Source of the DNA: Alphaproteobacteria bacterium
GTDB lineage: Bacteria > Pseudomonadota > Alphaproteobacteria > Micropepsales > Micropepsaceae
Assembly (NCBI GenBank): GCA_024236055.1
Contig: JACKLF010000001.1
Span: 434,001-498,000, forward strand
Length of the DNA: 64,000 nucleotides
Direction: 5' to 3'
The number at the start of each line of letters is the position of its first letter. Position 1 is the stretch's first letter. This document shows positions 42,072-50,322 of this stretch, piece by piece. The position numbers were made by a program, and so were the translations under genes. Below the pieces are notes generated by a model. That model searched no databases. It saw nothing but the letters and a program-made list of their open reading frames with translations, and was not told the origin of the DNA.

Positions 42072-43013
42072 TCAGGAACGCTGCTGGCGAGCTTTCTTCA
42101 GCTCGGCAAAATCGCTGTCGGCGTGATAGGAGGAGCGCGTCAGCGGCGAGGCCGACACCATCAAAAAGCCCTTGGCGCGGGCGATGGACTCCAGGCTGGC
42201 GAATTCTTCCGGCGTCCAGAACCGGTCCAGCCGGGCATGTTTCTTCGTCGGCTGCAGATACTGGCCGATGGTCAGGAAATCCACCTTCGCCGCGCGCAGG
42301 TCGTCCATCACCTGCATGATCTCTTCGCGGGTTTCGCCCAGCCCCACCATCAGCCCCGACTTGGTGAAGCCATCGGGCATCAGCTCCTTGGCCCGCTCCA
42401 AAAGGCGCAGGCTGGCGTAATAGCGCGCGCCGGGCCGGATGGTCAGGTAAAGCCGCGGCACCGTTTCCAGGTTGTGGTTGAACACTTCGGGGCGCGCCGT
42501 CATGACCGTCTCGATCGCACCATCCTTGCGCAGGAAGTCGGGCGTCAGCACTTCCACCGATGTGCCGGGGCTTTGCGCATGGACCGCGTTGATCACTTTC
42601 GCGAAATGATCCGCCCCGCCATCGGCCAGGTCGTCGCGGTCGACCGAGGTGATCACCACATGGGCCAGGCCCAGCTTCTTGACCGCGCGGGCGACATTTT
42701 CGGGCTCTTCGGCGTCCAGCGCATCGGGCAGGCCGGTGCTGACATTGCAGAAGGCGCAGGCGCGGGTGCAGGTGCCGCCCATGATCATCATGGTGGCGTG
42801 CCGCTTGGTCCAGCACTCCCCGATATTCGGGCAGGCCGCTTCCTCGCACACCGTGTGCAGCTTGTTCTCGCGCACCACCTGGCGGGTGGCGACATATTCG
42901 CGGCTGACCGGCGCCTTGACCCGGATCCAGTCCGGCTTGCGGGGCACCGCATTGTCGGGCCGGTGAGCCTTTTCCGGGTGCCGGGGGCCGCGCGTGTCGA
43001 TCACAATGGTCAT
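42072..43013 (-). CDS. lipA: Lipoyl synthase
   Basis: A 313-residue radical SAM enzyme that inserts two sulfurs into octanoyl groups of 2-oxoacid dehydrogenases. The auxiliary cluster cysteines are Cys56, Cys61 and Cys67 (CEEAACPNIGEC), and the radical SAM cluster is CTRACAFC (Cys82, Cys86, Cys89). The C-terminal RSSYHADSDFAELKKARQQ contains the RSSY motif with the Ser ligand. All expected residues are present. It heads an operon with the Coq10-like and SGNH genes. Confidence 0.97.
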   Translation of the reverse strand: MTIVIDTRGPRHPEKAHRPDNAVPRKPDWIRVKAPVSREYVATRQVVRENKLHTVCEEAACPNIGECWTKRHATMMIMGGTCTRACAFCNVSTGLPDALDAEEPENVARAVKKLGLAHVVITSVDRDDLADGGADHFAKVINAVHAQSPGTSVEVLTPDFLRKDGAIETVMTARPEVFNHNLETVPRLYLTIRPGARYYASLRLLERAKELMPDGFTKSGLMVGLGETREEIMQVMDDLRAAKVDFLTIGQYLQPTKKHARLDRFWTPEEFASLESIARAKGFLMVSASPLTRSSYHADSDFAELKKARQQRS

Positions 43014-43210
43014 GGGCCAGATATAGCGGCTGGCGCGGCGAAAATCACGCCGTCAAAACGCCCCTGGGCTGCGGATCAGCCCTGCGGGCCTGACATATTG
43101 GCGCAGGATGGCGTAAGAAACCTTGCCCCCTGCGGGGCAGCCGGACGGGGGCCCGGCCCAGCGACGCTTCCGCCAGAGCCTCAAAAGGCCATTGAAAAGG
43201 AAACGTGCCC

Positions 43211-44507
43211 ATGTCCACACGCCGCGACTGGCTGGCCCTGATGACGACCGGCATGGCCGGTCTTCTAGGGGCCGAGCGCACAGCCCAGGCCGCCACGCCC
43301 GGACCGCTGGCCCGGATCGATCCGCGCGACACCATCCGGATCACCGGGCTGAAAATCATTCCGGTCAATTCGCTGCGCACCATCTTCGTGAAGATGCACA
43401 CCGATGCAAGGGATCACCGGGTTGGGCGAAGGCACGGTGGAAGGGCGCATCCCCACCGTGGTCGCCGCAATCAAGGAACTGGAACCCTATCTGATCGGCA
43501 AGGACCCGCGGCGGCCGGCCCATCACTGGCAGGCGATCTACCGTCACGCCTTCTATCGGGGCGCCGTAATACTGACGAGCGCGCTGTCGGCGGTGGACAT
43601 CGCCATGTGGGACATCAAGGGCAAGGCGTTGGGCGCACCCATCTATGACCTTCTGGGGGGCCCCACCCGCGACCGCATCAAATGCTATGGCCAGGCCGAG
43701 AGCGTCGAGGAAACCAGAACGCATGTCCTGGCCGCAGGCTACAAATCGATGAAGACCAGCGTGTCATCGACCAGGGGGCGGCTGTCGCGCGCCTCCGAAA
43801 GCCCCTATTACATCGACGGGTTCGTGGAGAAGGTGAAGGCGATCCGCGAACTGGTCGGTCCAGATTTCGACCTGGGTATCGAGATGCATGGCGAGCATGA
43901 ACCACCCGCCGCAATGCAGATCATCAAGGCGCTGGAGCCGTTCCGCCCCTGGTTCTTCGAAGAGCCAATCCAGTTCCAGAACCTGCCGCTAATGGCCGAG
44001 ATGGCGAAGAAGACCACGGTGCCCTTTGCCACCGGCGAACGCATGGTCACCAAATGGCAGTTCCGGGACCTGCTGGTGGACGGGGCCGCCCAGCTTCAGC
44101 AGCCCGACATCACCCACACCGGCGGAATCACCGAGATGAAGGCCATCGCCGCGCTGGCCGAAGCCTTCTATGCCGACATGCTGCCGCACTCCAAGGAAGG
44201 CATCATCGGTTTTGCCGCCTCGATGCATGTGGCGGCCTCGATCCCCAATTTCCTGGCGCATGAAGTGCCCAGCCTGCAGGCGGTCAAGGGCGGCCCGCCC
44301 GGCGTCTCGCGCAGCCCCCTTGGCAAGAGCTACATCAAAACGCCACTGACCATGACCGAAGGCAACATCATTCTGAAAGGCAATCTGGACGGGCCGGGCC
44401 TGGGCGTGGAACTGGACGAGAACCTGGTCGACAATGAACGTGGCATCCCCGAATGGGAATTCCCGGAAATGTGGGATGCGGTGGACGGGTCGGTCCGCGA
44501 TCATTGA
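43211..44507 (+). pseudogene. Tat-exported enolase-superfamily dehydratase, single frameshift
   Basis: A galactonate dehydratase-like member of the mandelate racemase/enolase superfamily. The N-terminus STRRDWLALMTTGMAG is a Tat signal. The capping domain starts IRITGLKIIPVNS, and the barrel has LGIEMHGEHEP, WFFEEPIQ, ATGERMVTKW and QQPDITHTGGITE, giving the metal Glu residues and a catalytic His. The frame breaks near 43408 (after MHTDA), where one extra A fits; removing it gives a continuous 431-residue protein through GITGLGEGTVEGR. The motif DFHG of DgoD reads EMHG here. A single slip suggests sequence error. ATG 43211 has AAGGA nine bases upstream. Confidence 0.82.
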
Positions 44508-44584
44508 CGGCAGTTGACCCGGCGCAATGAACAATTCGGGTTCCCATGCGTTGCTAAGGGATATTTGCGAAGGGAGATTTCCGC

Positions 44585-44959
44585 ATGACCGCTCACGCCA
44601 AATCGCGCCCCTCGGGCCGCCATGCCGTCCGCGCCGTCGAGAAAGTGCACCACGCCGCCACGCCGGAGCGCACGCTGCTGGGCCTGGCGACCAGCCGCCC
44701 CGCCCGCATCGCCTATATGGTGGTGGGCACCGCCGGCCTTGCCGCCCTGACCGTGGCCCTGATCGGACCGGGCCGCCTGGAACGCCAGGTGGTGCGCCCG
44801 CTGCGCGGGGCGATCGAACCGCAGGCCGAAAAGCTTTGGGCCGAATCAAAGCCGCTGCGCACCCAGCTTGCGCGGCTGATGCAGAATGCCTCGCCCGCCG
44901 GGCGCGCCCGGCTTGTCCGCAATTTCCAGAGCTGGATTGGGCATGTCCACGCCAGTTGA
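44585..44959 (+). CDS. Hypothetical single-pass membrane protein
   Basis: A 124-residue basic protein with one hydrophobic segment (residues about 43-63, AYMVVGTAGLAALTVALIG). A His/Lys/Arg-rich N-terminus and an amphipathic C-terminus (LRTQLARLMQNA) flank it. I do not recognise a family. Length, codon use and a GAAGGGAGATTTCCGC site before ATG 44585 support a real gene. It lies 77 bases after the enolase-like gene and 38 before the acyl-ligase gene. Confidence 0.6.
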   Translation: MTAHAKSRPSGRHAVRAVEKVHHAATPERTLLGLATSRPARIAYMVVGTAGLAALTVALIGPGRLERQVVRPLRGAIEPQAEKLWAESKPLRTQLARLMQNASPAGRARLVRNFQSWIGHVHAS

Positions 44960-44997
44960 GGTAAACAGGCCTCTCCAGGGAGACAGGGCCGCAACAC

Positions 44998-46596
44998 GTG
45001 GCCTCAACACGACCGGAAGGCATGGCTGAGGACGGCAAAACCACCCGCATCCCCTTTGATGTGCGCGACGCGGACCGGTCCATATTCGAGGCGTTCCTGG
45101 CGGCGCGCGCCCAGTTCGGCGGCGCCACGCCAATCCTGGTGGATGGCGACGGGCGCACCCTGAGCTATGACGCGATCCTGCGGGCCGCCTTCGGCCTGGG
45201 TCATGCCCTGAAGGCGGGCACGGCGCGGGGCGAGTGCGTGGGGGTGATGCTGCCCACCGGCGCGGCCTCCACCCTGACCTTCCTGGCGCTGACGGCCTAT
45301 GGCCGCGTGCCGACCATGCTCAACTTCACCAGCGGGGCGGCAGGCCTGACCAGCGCGCTGTGCACCGCCCAGGTCAAGCGCATCGTCACCGCCCGCCGCC
45401 TGGTCGAGGTCGCCAAGCTGCAGGACGAAATCGCCGCGCTGGACGGTTTCGAGATCGTCTATCTGGAAGACATCCGCAAGGACCTGTCGCTGGCCAACAA
45501 GGTGACGGCGGTGCTGGGCAGGCTGATGCCGCGCACCCTGTCGCGCCGCGCCGATCCGCAAAAACCCGCCGTGATCCTGTTCACCTCCGGCACCGAGGGC
45601 GAGCCCAAGGGCGTGGCGCTGAGCCATCGCAACATCCTGGCCAATATCGCCCAGGTGCGTGCCCATATCGACATCTATCCCGACGATGTGCTGTTCAATC
45701 CCCTGCCCGTGTTTCACTGTTTCGGGCTGACGGTGGGCACGTTGCTGCCGCTGATCGCAGGCGTGAAAGTGATCACCCATCCCACCCCGCTGCAGCCGCG
45801 CGAAATCACCAAGCGCATCCAAAAGACGGGCGCGACCATCCTTTTGTCCACCGACACCTTCATCCACCAGTATGCCCGCATCAGCGAGGCCGATGAGCTG
45901 AAGTCGTTGCGGCTGGCGGTGTGCGGGGCCGAGCGGCTGCGCGACGAGACCCGCAGTTTCGTGCGGCGCAAGTGCGGCATCACCCTGCTGGAAGGCTATG
46001 GCGTGACCGAGGCCGCGCCCGTGGTCGCCGCCAACCAGGCCGAGGCCAACCATCCGGGCACGGTTGGCCGACTGATGGCCGGACTTGAAACCCGGCTGGA
46101 GCCGGTGGAAGGCATTCCGGGCGCCGGGCGGCTTCTGCTGAAAGGGCCCAACGTCATGCTGGGCTATATCCGGCCCGATGCGCCCGGCCGCATCGTTCCG
46201 CTGGATGATGGCTGGTACGACACCGGCGATGTCGTCTCGATCGACGATGAGGGCTTTGTCGCCATTCGCGGGCGGCTCAAGCGCTTCGCCAAGATCGGCG
46301 GCGAGACCGTGTCGCTGGCGGTGGTGGAAAACATCGCCGCCGCCCTGTGGCCAGACAATGCCCATGCCGCGGTGGCCATTCCCGACGGGCGCAAGGGCGA
46401 GCAGATCGTGCTGGTCACCGACGCCGCCGAAGCGGCCCGTGTGGACCTGATCGGCTGGGCGCAGAATCACGGGGTCACCGAGCTGGCGGTGCCGCGCCAG
46501 GTGCTGATAGTGGAATCCATTCCCGTGCTGGGAACCGGCAAGACCGACTATGTCAGCGTGCAGCGTCAGGCCGCTGCCGCCTTCCCGCCATGGTAG
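44998..46596 (+). CDS. Acyl-ACP/acyl-CoA synthetase-like AMP-binding protein (Aas C-terminal type)
   Basis: A 532-residue ANL-superfamily adenylating enzyme. The nucleotide motif LFTSGTEGEPKG is at 195-206, EGYGVTEAAPVV is the second core motif, GWYDTGDVVSIDDEGF the third and KIGGETVSL the hinge. The order and wording match the C-terminal half of E. coli Aas, which activates fatty acids for phospholipid repair; no acyltransferase domain is present. The start is GTG 44998 with AGGGAGACAGGG upstream; ATG 45022 would remove eight residues. No partner gene is adjacent. Confidence 0.8.
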   Translation: MASTRPEGMAEDGKTTRIPFDVRDADRSIFEAFLAARAQFGGATPILVDGDGRTLSYDAILRAAFGLGHALKAGTARGECVGVMLPTGAASTLTFLALTAYGRVPTMLNFTSGAAGLTSALCTAQVKRIVTARRLVEVAKLQDEIAALDGFEIVYLEDIRKDLSLANKVTAVLGRLMPRTLSRRADPQKPAVILFTSGTEGEPKGVALSHRNILANIAQVRAHIDIYPDDVLFNPLPVFHCFGLTVGTLLPLIAGVKVITHPTPLQPREITKRIQKTGATILLSTDTFIHQYARISEADELKSLRLAVCGAERLRDETRSFVRRKCGITLLEGYGVTEAAPVVAANQAEANHPGTVGRLMAGLETRLEPVEGIPGAGRLLLKGPNVMLGYIRPDAPGRIVPLDDGWYDTGDVVSIDDEGFVAIRGRLKRFAKIGGETVSLAVVENIAAALWPDNAHAAVAIPDGRKGEQIVLVTDAAEAARVDLIGWAQNHGVTELAVPRQVLIVESIPVLGTGKTDYVSVQRQAAAAFPPW

Positions 46597-46647
46597 CCAA
46601 AACAAGCCATTGAAATAATTGCTATATATTCGCAGTCGCCCTATGAC

Positions 46648-46676
46648 TTGCGAACGACATTGACAATCACTCGCAT
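46648..46676. promoter_or_regulatory. Candidate iron-responsive operator upstream of bfd
   Basis: TTGCGA and ATTGACAATCACTCGCAT form a partly symmetrical AT-rich block 43 bases before the bfd start. The pattern is like alphaproteobacterial Fur-type sites, and bfd genes are classic iron-starvation targets. The match is by eye only. Confidence 0.4.
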
Positions 46677-46718
46677 GTAAACCATTTTATCCGGGTATCC
46701 CAACCGGGCCCTGCTTGG

Positions 46719-46904
46719 ATGATCGTCTGTGTCTGCAATAGGCTGAACGAACAGCGCATTGGCGCCGCCATCATGAGCGGCGCGCAGTGTTCGGACGAAG
46801 TCTATACGCGCTGCGGCGTGAGAAAGAATTGCGGACGATGCCAGGAAACAATCGACGGAATGCTGGAAGAAAACCGCCGCGCCCTGGCGCTGGCAGCCGA
46901 GTAA
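46719..46904 (+). CDS. bfd: Bacterioferritin-associated ferredoxin
   Basis: A 61-residue [2Fe-2S] protein. Cys4, Cys6, Cys38 and Cys41 sit exactly where the E. coli Bfd cluster ligands are (VCVCN and NCGRCQ). Bfd donates electrons to bacterioferritin to release stored iron. Its stop is 26 bases before the putative bfr initiation codon, so the two genes form an operon. Confidence 0.95.
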   Translation: MIVCVCNRLNEQRIGAAIMSGAQCSDEVYTRCGVRKNCGRCQETIDGMLEENRRALALAAE

Positions 46905-46930
46905 CCCCCGGCCCCTCCCCGCACGCCTCG

Positions 46931-47413
46931 CTGTCCGGCGATCCCGACGTCATCACCTTTCTCAACAAGGTGCTCAAGAACGAGCTGACGGCGATCAACC
47001 AGTATTTCCTGCATTCGCGCATGCTGGCCGACTGGGGCCTGAGCGAGTTGGCGCACAAGGAATACGAAGAATCCATCGACGAGATGAAGCACGCCGACAA
47101 GCTGATCAAGCGCGTGCTGTTCCTGGGCGGATTGCCCAATCTTCAGGACCTGGGCAAGCTGATGATCGGCGAGGATGTGCTTGAGGTCATCAAGTGCGAC
47201 CTGTCGCTGGAGATGATGGCCCTGCCCGACCTGAAGATGGCGATCGCCCATTGCGAGCAGGTCAAGGATTTCGTCAGCCGCGAACTGTTCACCGACATCC
47301 TGGAAAGCGAAGAGGAGCATATCGACTGGCTGCAGACCCAGTTGCGCCTGATCGAACAGATGGGCATCCAGAACTTCGTCCAGCTTCAGACCAAGCCGAA
47401 CGAAGGGCCCTGA
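46931..47413 (+). CDS. bfr: Bacterioferritin, non-standard start
   Basis: A 160-residue haem-containing iron-storage subunit of the 24-mer. With CTG 46931 as residue 1 the ferroxidase ligands fall at Glu18, Glu51 and His54 and the haem Met at 52, all identical in number to E. coli Bfr. No ATG, GTG or TTG lies in frame between the bfd stop and residue 14; GTG 46970 would delete the first helix turn, and in-frame codons inside bfd (46787 GTG, 46838 ATG) would add a basic non-homologous tail. No Shine-Dalgarno is evident. Either CTG initiation, coupling to bfd, or a miscalled base is needed. Confidence 0.88.
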   Translation: MSGDPDVITFLNKVLKNELTAINQYFLHSRMLADWGLSELAHKEYEESIDEMKHADKLIKRVLFLGGLPNLQDLGKLMIGEDVLEVIKCDLSLEMMALPDLKMAIAHCEQVKDFVSRELFTDILESEEEHIDWLQTQLRLIEQMGIQNFVQLQTKPNEGP

Positions 47414-47436
47414 CCCCCAATTTCAGATACCCTATT

Positions 47437-48093
47437 TCAGAATTCCGCTTCCAGCTCCTCGACCGCGGTGGGCTCGGCGCGCGCCTCCTCCATCCATTCG
47501 ATCATGTCGGGCAGGCTCAGGATGGTCTCGCAATAATCCGCGCAGGTGCGGTCCAGCTTGACGTCATAGGTCTGAAAACGGGTCGTCACGGGGGCATACA
47601 TTGCATCGGCCAGCGAGGGGCGCTCGCCGAACAGATAGGGCCCGCCATACTTTTTCAGGCATTCGTGCCAGACCGTCACCACCCGTTCGATATCGGCCTG
47701 GGCGGCCGCCCAGACCTTGAAGCCCTTGTAATGGGCCTTCAGGTTCATCGGCAGCGCCGAGCGCAGGTTGGCAAAGCCCGAATGCATCTCGCCCGAGATC
47801 GAGCGGCAATGGGTGCGGGCCGCCAGGGTCTTGGGCAGCAGGCCGGCCTGGGGAAATTCCTCGTGCAGATATTCGGCGATCGCCAGCGTGTCCCACACCG
47901 TGATTCCGTTATGGACCAGGCGCGGCACCAGGAACGATGGCGACAGCAGCAACAGCTCGGCCCGGGCGTCGGGATCGTCGCTGGACAGCACTTCCTCGCG
48001 GAAATCCAGCCCGGCCATGCGGCACAGCAGCCAGCCCCGCAGCGACCAGGAAGAATAATTCTTGCTCGAAATCGTCAGGACGGCCTTGCTCAT
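47437..48093 (-). CDS. Glutathione S-transferase family protein
   Basis: A 218-residue protein with an N-terminal thioredoxin-like domain (LTISSKNYSSWSLRGWLL, then PSFLVPRLVHNG and DTLAIAEYLHEEFP) and an all-helical C-terminal domain. The SSKNYSSWSLR opening resembles YfcF-type GSTs. ATG 48093 starts the domain; the frame to 48129 adds a non-homologous tail. It is divergent from phaZ and convergent with bfr. The substrate is unknown. Confidence 0.87.
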   Translation of the reverse strand: MSKAVLTISSKNYSSWSLRGWLLCRMAGLDFREEVLSSDDPDARAELLLLSPSFLVPRLVHNGITVWDTLAIAEYLHEEFPQAGLLPKTLAARTHCRSISGEMHSGFANLRSALPMNLKAHYKGFKVWAAAQADIERVVTVWHECLKKYGGPYLFGERPSLADAMYAPVTTRFQTYDVKLDRTCADYCETILSLPDMIEWMEEARAEPTAVEELEAEF

Positions 48094-48214
48094 GGAATCC
48101 AGTCTTCGCTGGTTCTGCCGCGTTGACAAGGGTTTTTTTGCACTGCAGCATGGAAGTTGAACGAAGTTTCAGCCTTTTCGTATAGGGTCTGGTGGCCGCG
48201 CGGGCCGGAATCGG

Positions 48215-49438
48215 ATGATGTTTTACGACGCCTATCAGGCCCAGCAGGATTTCCTGACCCCCTTTCGGGCGGCGGCCAGCCTTGCCAGCACCGCGCTGGG
48301 CGACACGCTGGCGGGACCGGCAGCCAATTACTGGCTGCGCTGCGCGGCGGCGGGCGCCGAAATCTTCTCCCGCGCCCAGATGATCCATGACCGTCCCGCC
48401 TATGACATCGCACCCGTGCGCGTGGCCGGGCGGTTGTGCGAGATCCGCGAGGAAGTGGCCCTGGACCTGCCCTTCGGCCGGCTGGTGCATTTCGCCAAGG
48501 ACCGCGATGCCGCCAGCCAGCCGCGCGTCCTTCTGGCCGCGCCCATGGCGGGGCATTTCGCGACCCTGCTGCGGAACACCGTCCAGACCATGCTGGCCGA
48601 TCACGACGTCTACATCACCGACTGGAAAAGCGCCCGCGACGTGCCGCTGGCCGAAGGCCGTTTCGGCACCGACGAATATATCGATCACCTGATGGCCTTC
48701 CTGGGTCATATCGGCGAAGGCGTGCACGCCGTGGCGGTGTGCCAGCCCTGCCCTTCCATCCTGGCGACCACCGCGCTGATGGCCGAGGACGGACACCCCG
48801 CCACCCCGCGCAGCCTGACGCTGATGGCAGGCCCGGTCGACACCCGCATCAATCCCACCCGGGTCAACGAAATGGCCAACGAGCATCCACTGGACTGGTT
48901 CGAGCAGAACCTGATCACCAGCGTGCCGCGCCGCTATGCCGGCGCCTTTCGCCACGTCTATCCGGGCTTCCTGCAACTGTCCGCCTTCATGACCATGAAC
49001 ATCGCCCGCCATGTGCGCGCGCACATGGACCTGTTCGGCCATATCCTGAAAGGCGAAATGGAAAAGGCCGACGCCAACCGCCGCTTCTATGACGAATATT
49101 TCTCGGTCGCCGACCTGGCGGCGGAATTCTATCTGGAGACGGTGCAGAAGGTGTTCCAGGAACATCATCTGGGCCGCGGCATCTATACCTATCGCAACCG
49201 GCTGGTCGATCCGTCCGCGATCCGCAAGATCGGCCTTTTGACGGTGGAAGGCGAGCGCGACGACATTTGCGGGTTGGGCCAGACCATGGCCGCCCAGGAC
49301 CTGTGCGTGAACATCAAACCCTTCCGCAAGAAGCACTATGTGCAGGCGGGCGTCGGCCATTACGGCGTCTTTTCCGGCTCGCGCTGGAAAAACCAGATCT
49401 ATCCGATGGTGAAGAACACCATCCTCGCGGCGGAATAG
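48215..49438 (+). CDS. phaZ: Intracellular polyhydroxyalkanoate depolymerase
   Basis: A 407-residue alpha/beta hydrolase of the PhaZ1 type that breaks down PHA granules. The nucleophile is Cys176 in AVAVCQPCPS, as in Ralstonia-type intracellular depolymerases, and FYDEYFSVADLAAEFYLETV and ILTVEGERDD-like (GLLTVEGERDDI) blocks supply further family signatures with the Asp and a late His in GVGHYGVFSG. It tells of PHB storage in this organism, though no phaC is in the window. The start ATG 48215 follows a weak site. Confidence 0.9.
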   Translation: MMFYDAYQAQQDFLTPFRAAASLASTALGDTLAGPAANYWLRCAAAGAEIFSRAQMIHDRPAYDIAPVRVAGRLCEIREEVALDLPFGRLVHFAKDRDAASQPRVLLAAPMAGHFATLLRNTVQTMLADHDVYITDWKSARDVPLAEGRFGTDEYIDHLMAFLGHIGEGVHAVAVCQPCPSILATTALMAEDGHPATPRSLTLMAGPVDTRINPTRVNEMANEHPLDWFEQNLITSVPRRYAGAFRHVYPGFLQLSAFMTMNIARHVRAHMDLFGHILKGEMEKADANRRFYDEYFSVADLAAEFYLETVQKVFQEHHLGRGIYTYRNRLVDPSAIRKIGLLTVEGERDDICGLGQTMAAQDLCVNIKPFRKKHYVQAGVGHYGVFSGSRWKNQIYPMVKNTILAAE

Positions 49439-49439
49439 G

Positions 49440-50231
49440 CTACTTTAGCGTGCGGTTCAGCAGCCAGGACAGCCGCGCGGCGGCGCGCGCAAGCTGGATA
49501 CGCGCGACCGGCGCCTCGCGCGCGGCATAGGCCGGATCAAGCCTGACATTCCGTTTGCCGCCCGTCACCGCATAGACATCGCGCTTTGCCAGCATCAGCG
49601 ATTCATTGGCCCAGGATGCCGGCGTGCCCGATTGCCAGGCCCGCCAGGTTGCCGGCGGCACGCTGGCGGCGATGCGCGCCGCCACGGTCATAGGGTTGCG
49701 GCTGGAGGCCTGAACCAGCTGCATGTCCCACAGATGGTGCATGCTGGTGTCCTGGCCGCGAAAGCGCAGGTGAATGTCGTTTCCGCCGCGGTCACTGTTG
49801 TCGGCGGCGTGCAGCGGCTGGTGAATGTCGGCGACAAAATGGATCAGGAAGCGCAGCGCCTCGGCCCGGCGCGGCTTTGGCAACTGGCGGTTTCCCAGGA
49901 CCGCGAGGTCACGACCGATCTGCGCCACCACGCAATCGCCGCCCCGGCAGTCCCGCCGCGCATCATAGCCGGTGGCGGACACCGGAATGTTCACGTAATG
50001 CCAGCGCGCGGTTTCGGGCCGCCGGTCGCGGATTTCATCGGCCCAGTCGGATTCGGCAATCATCGCGGCGGCAGGATCGCCGCCCAGCAGCGTGCGGACC
50101 TGGACGGCGGCCTGCGGTGTAAGGTGGCGCGCCGCCAGGGCCGCCACGACTTCATGGCCTTCCACGCCCCAGGCCAGCGCGGGCGCTGTCGGCCACATCA
50201 GCAGGAAAAGCACGGCCCAGTTCCATCGCAT
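49440..50231 (-). CDS. Exported S1/P1-type zinc nuclease
   Basis: A 263-residue periplasmic nuclease. Signal cleavage after APALA would expose Trp21, and the mature start WGVEGHEVV provides the N-terminal Trp and first His zinc ligands of the S1/P1 family. Further ligands are in ESDWADEIR, WHYVNIP, HFVADIHQPLHAAD and GGNDIHL, and a late HHLWD. These enzymes cut single-stranded DNA and RNA and release 3' phosphates, probably for phosphate scavenging. It is convergent with phaZ; the stops are separated by one base. Confidence 0.9.
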   Translation of the reverse strand: MRWNWAVLFLLMWPTAPALAWGVEGHEVVAALAARHLTPQAAVQVRTLLGGDPAAAMIAESDWADEIRDRRPETARWHYVNIPVSATGYDARRDCRGGDCVVAQIGRDLAVLGNRQLPKPRRAEALRFLIHFVADIHQPLHAADNSDRGGNDIHLRFRGQDTSMHHLWDMQLVQASSRNPMTVAARIAASVPPATWRAWQSGTPASWANESLMLAKRDVYAVTGGKRNVRLDPAYAAREAPVARIQLARAAARLSWLLNRTLK

Positions 50232-50322
50232 TCCGGCTTGAATCTCCCCGTGGGAACAAATCCTTACGACAGGGCCAAGGGTGCTCCCAAAGGGTTGACC
50301 CTGGCCCGGCTGTGACGGTTAT

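Noticed and set aside
46787..47413. A longer bacterioferritin starting inside bfd
   Set aside because: The added 48 residues are basic, non-homologous and come from reading bfd in another frame, and ligand numbering fits E. coli exactly without them.
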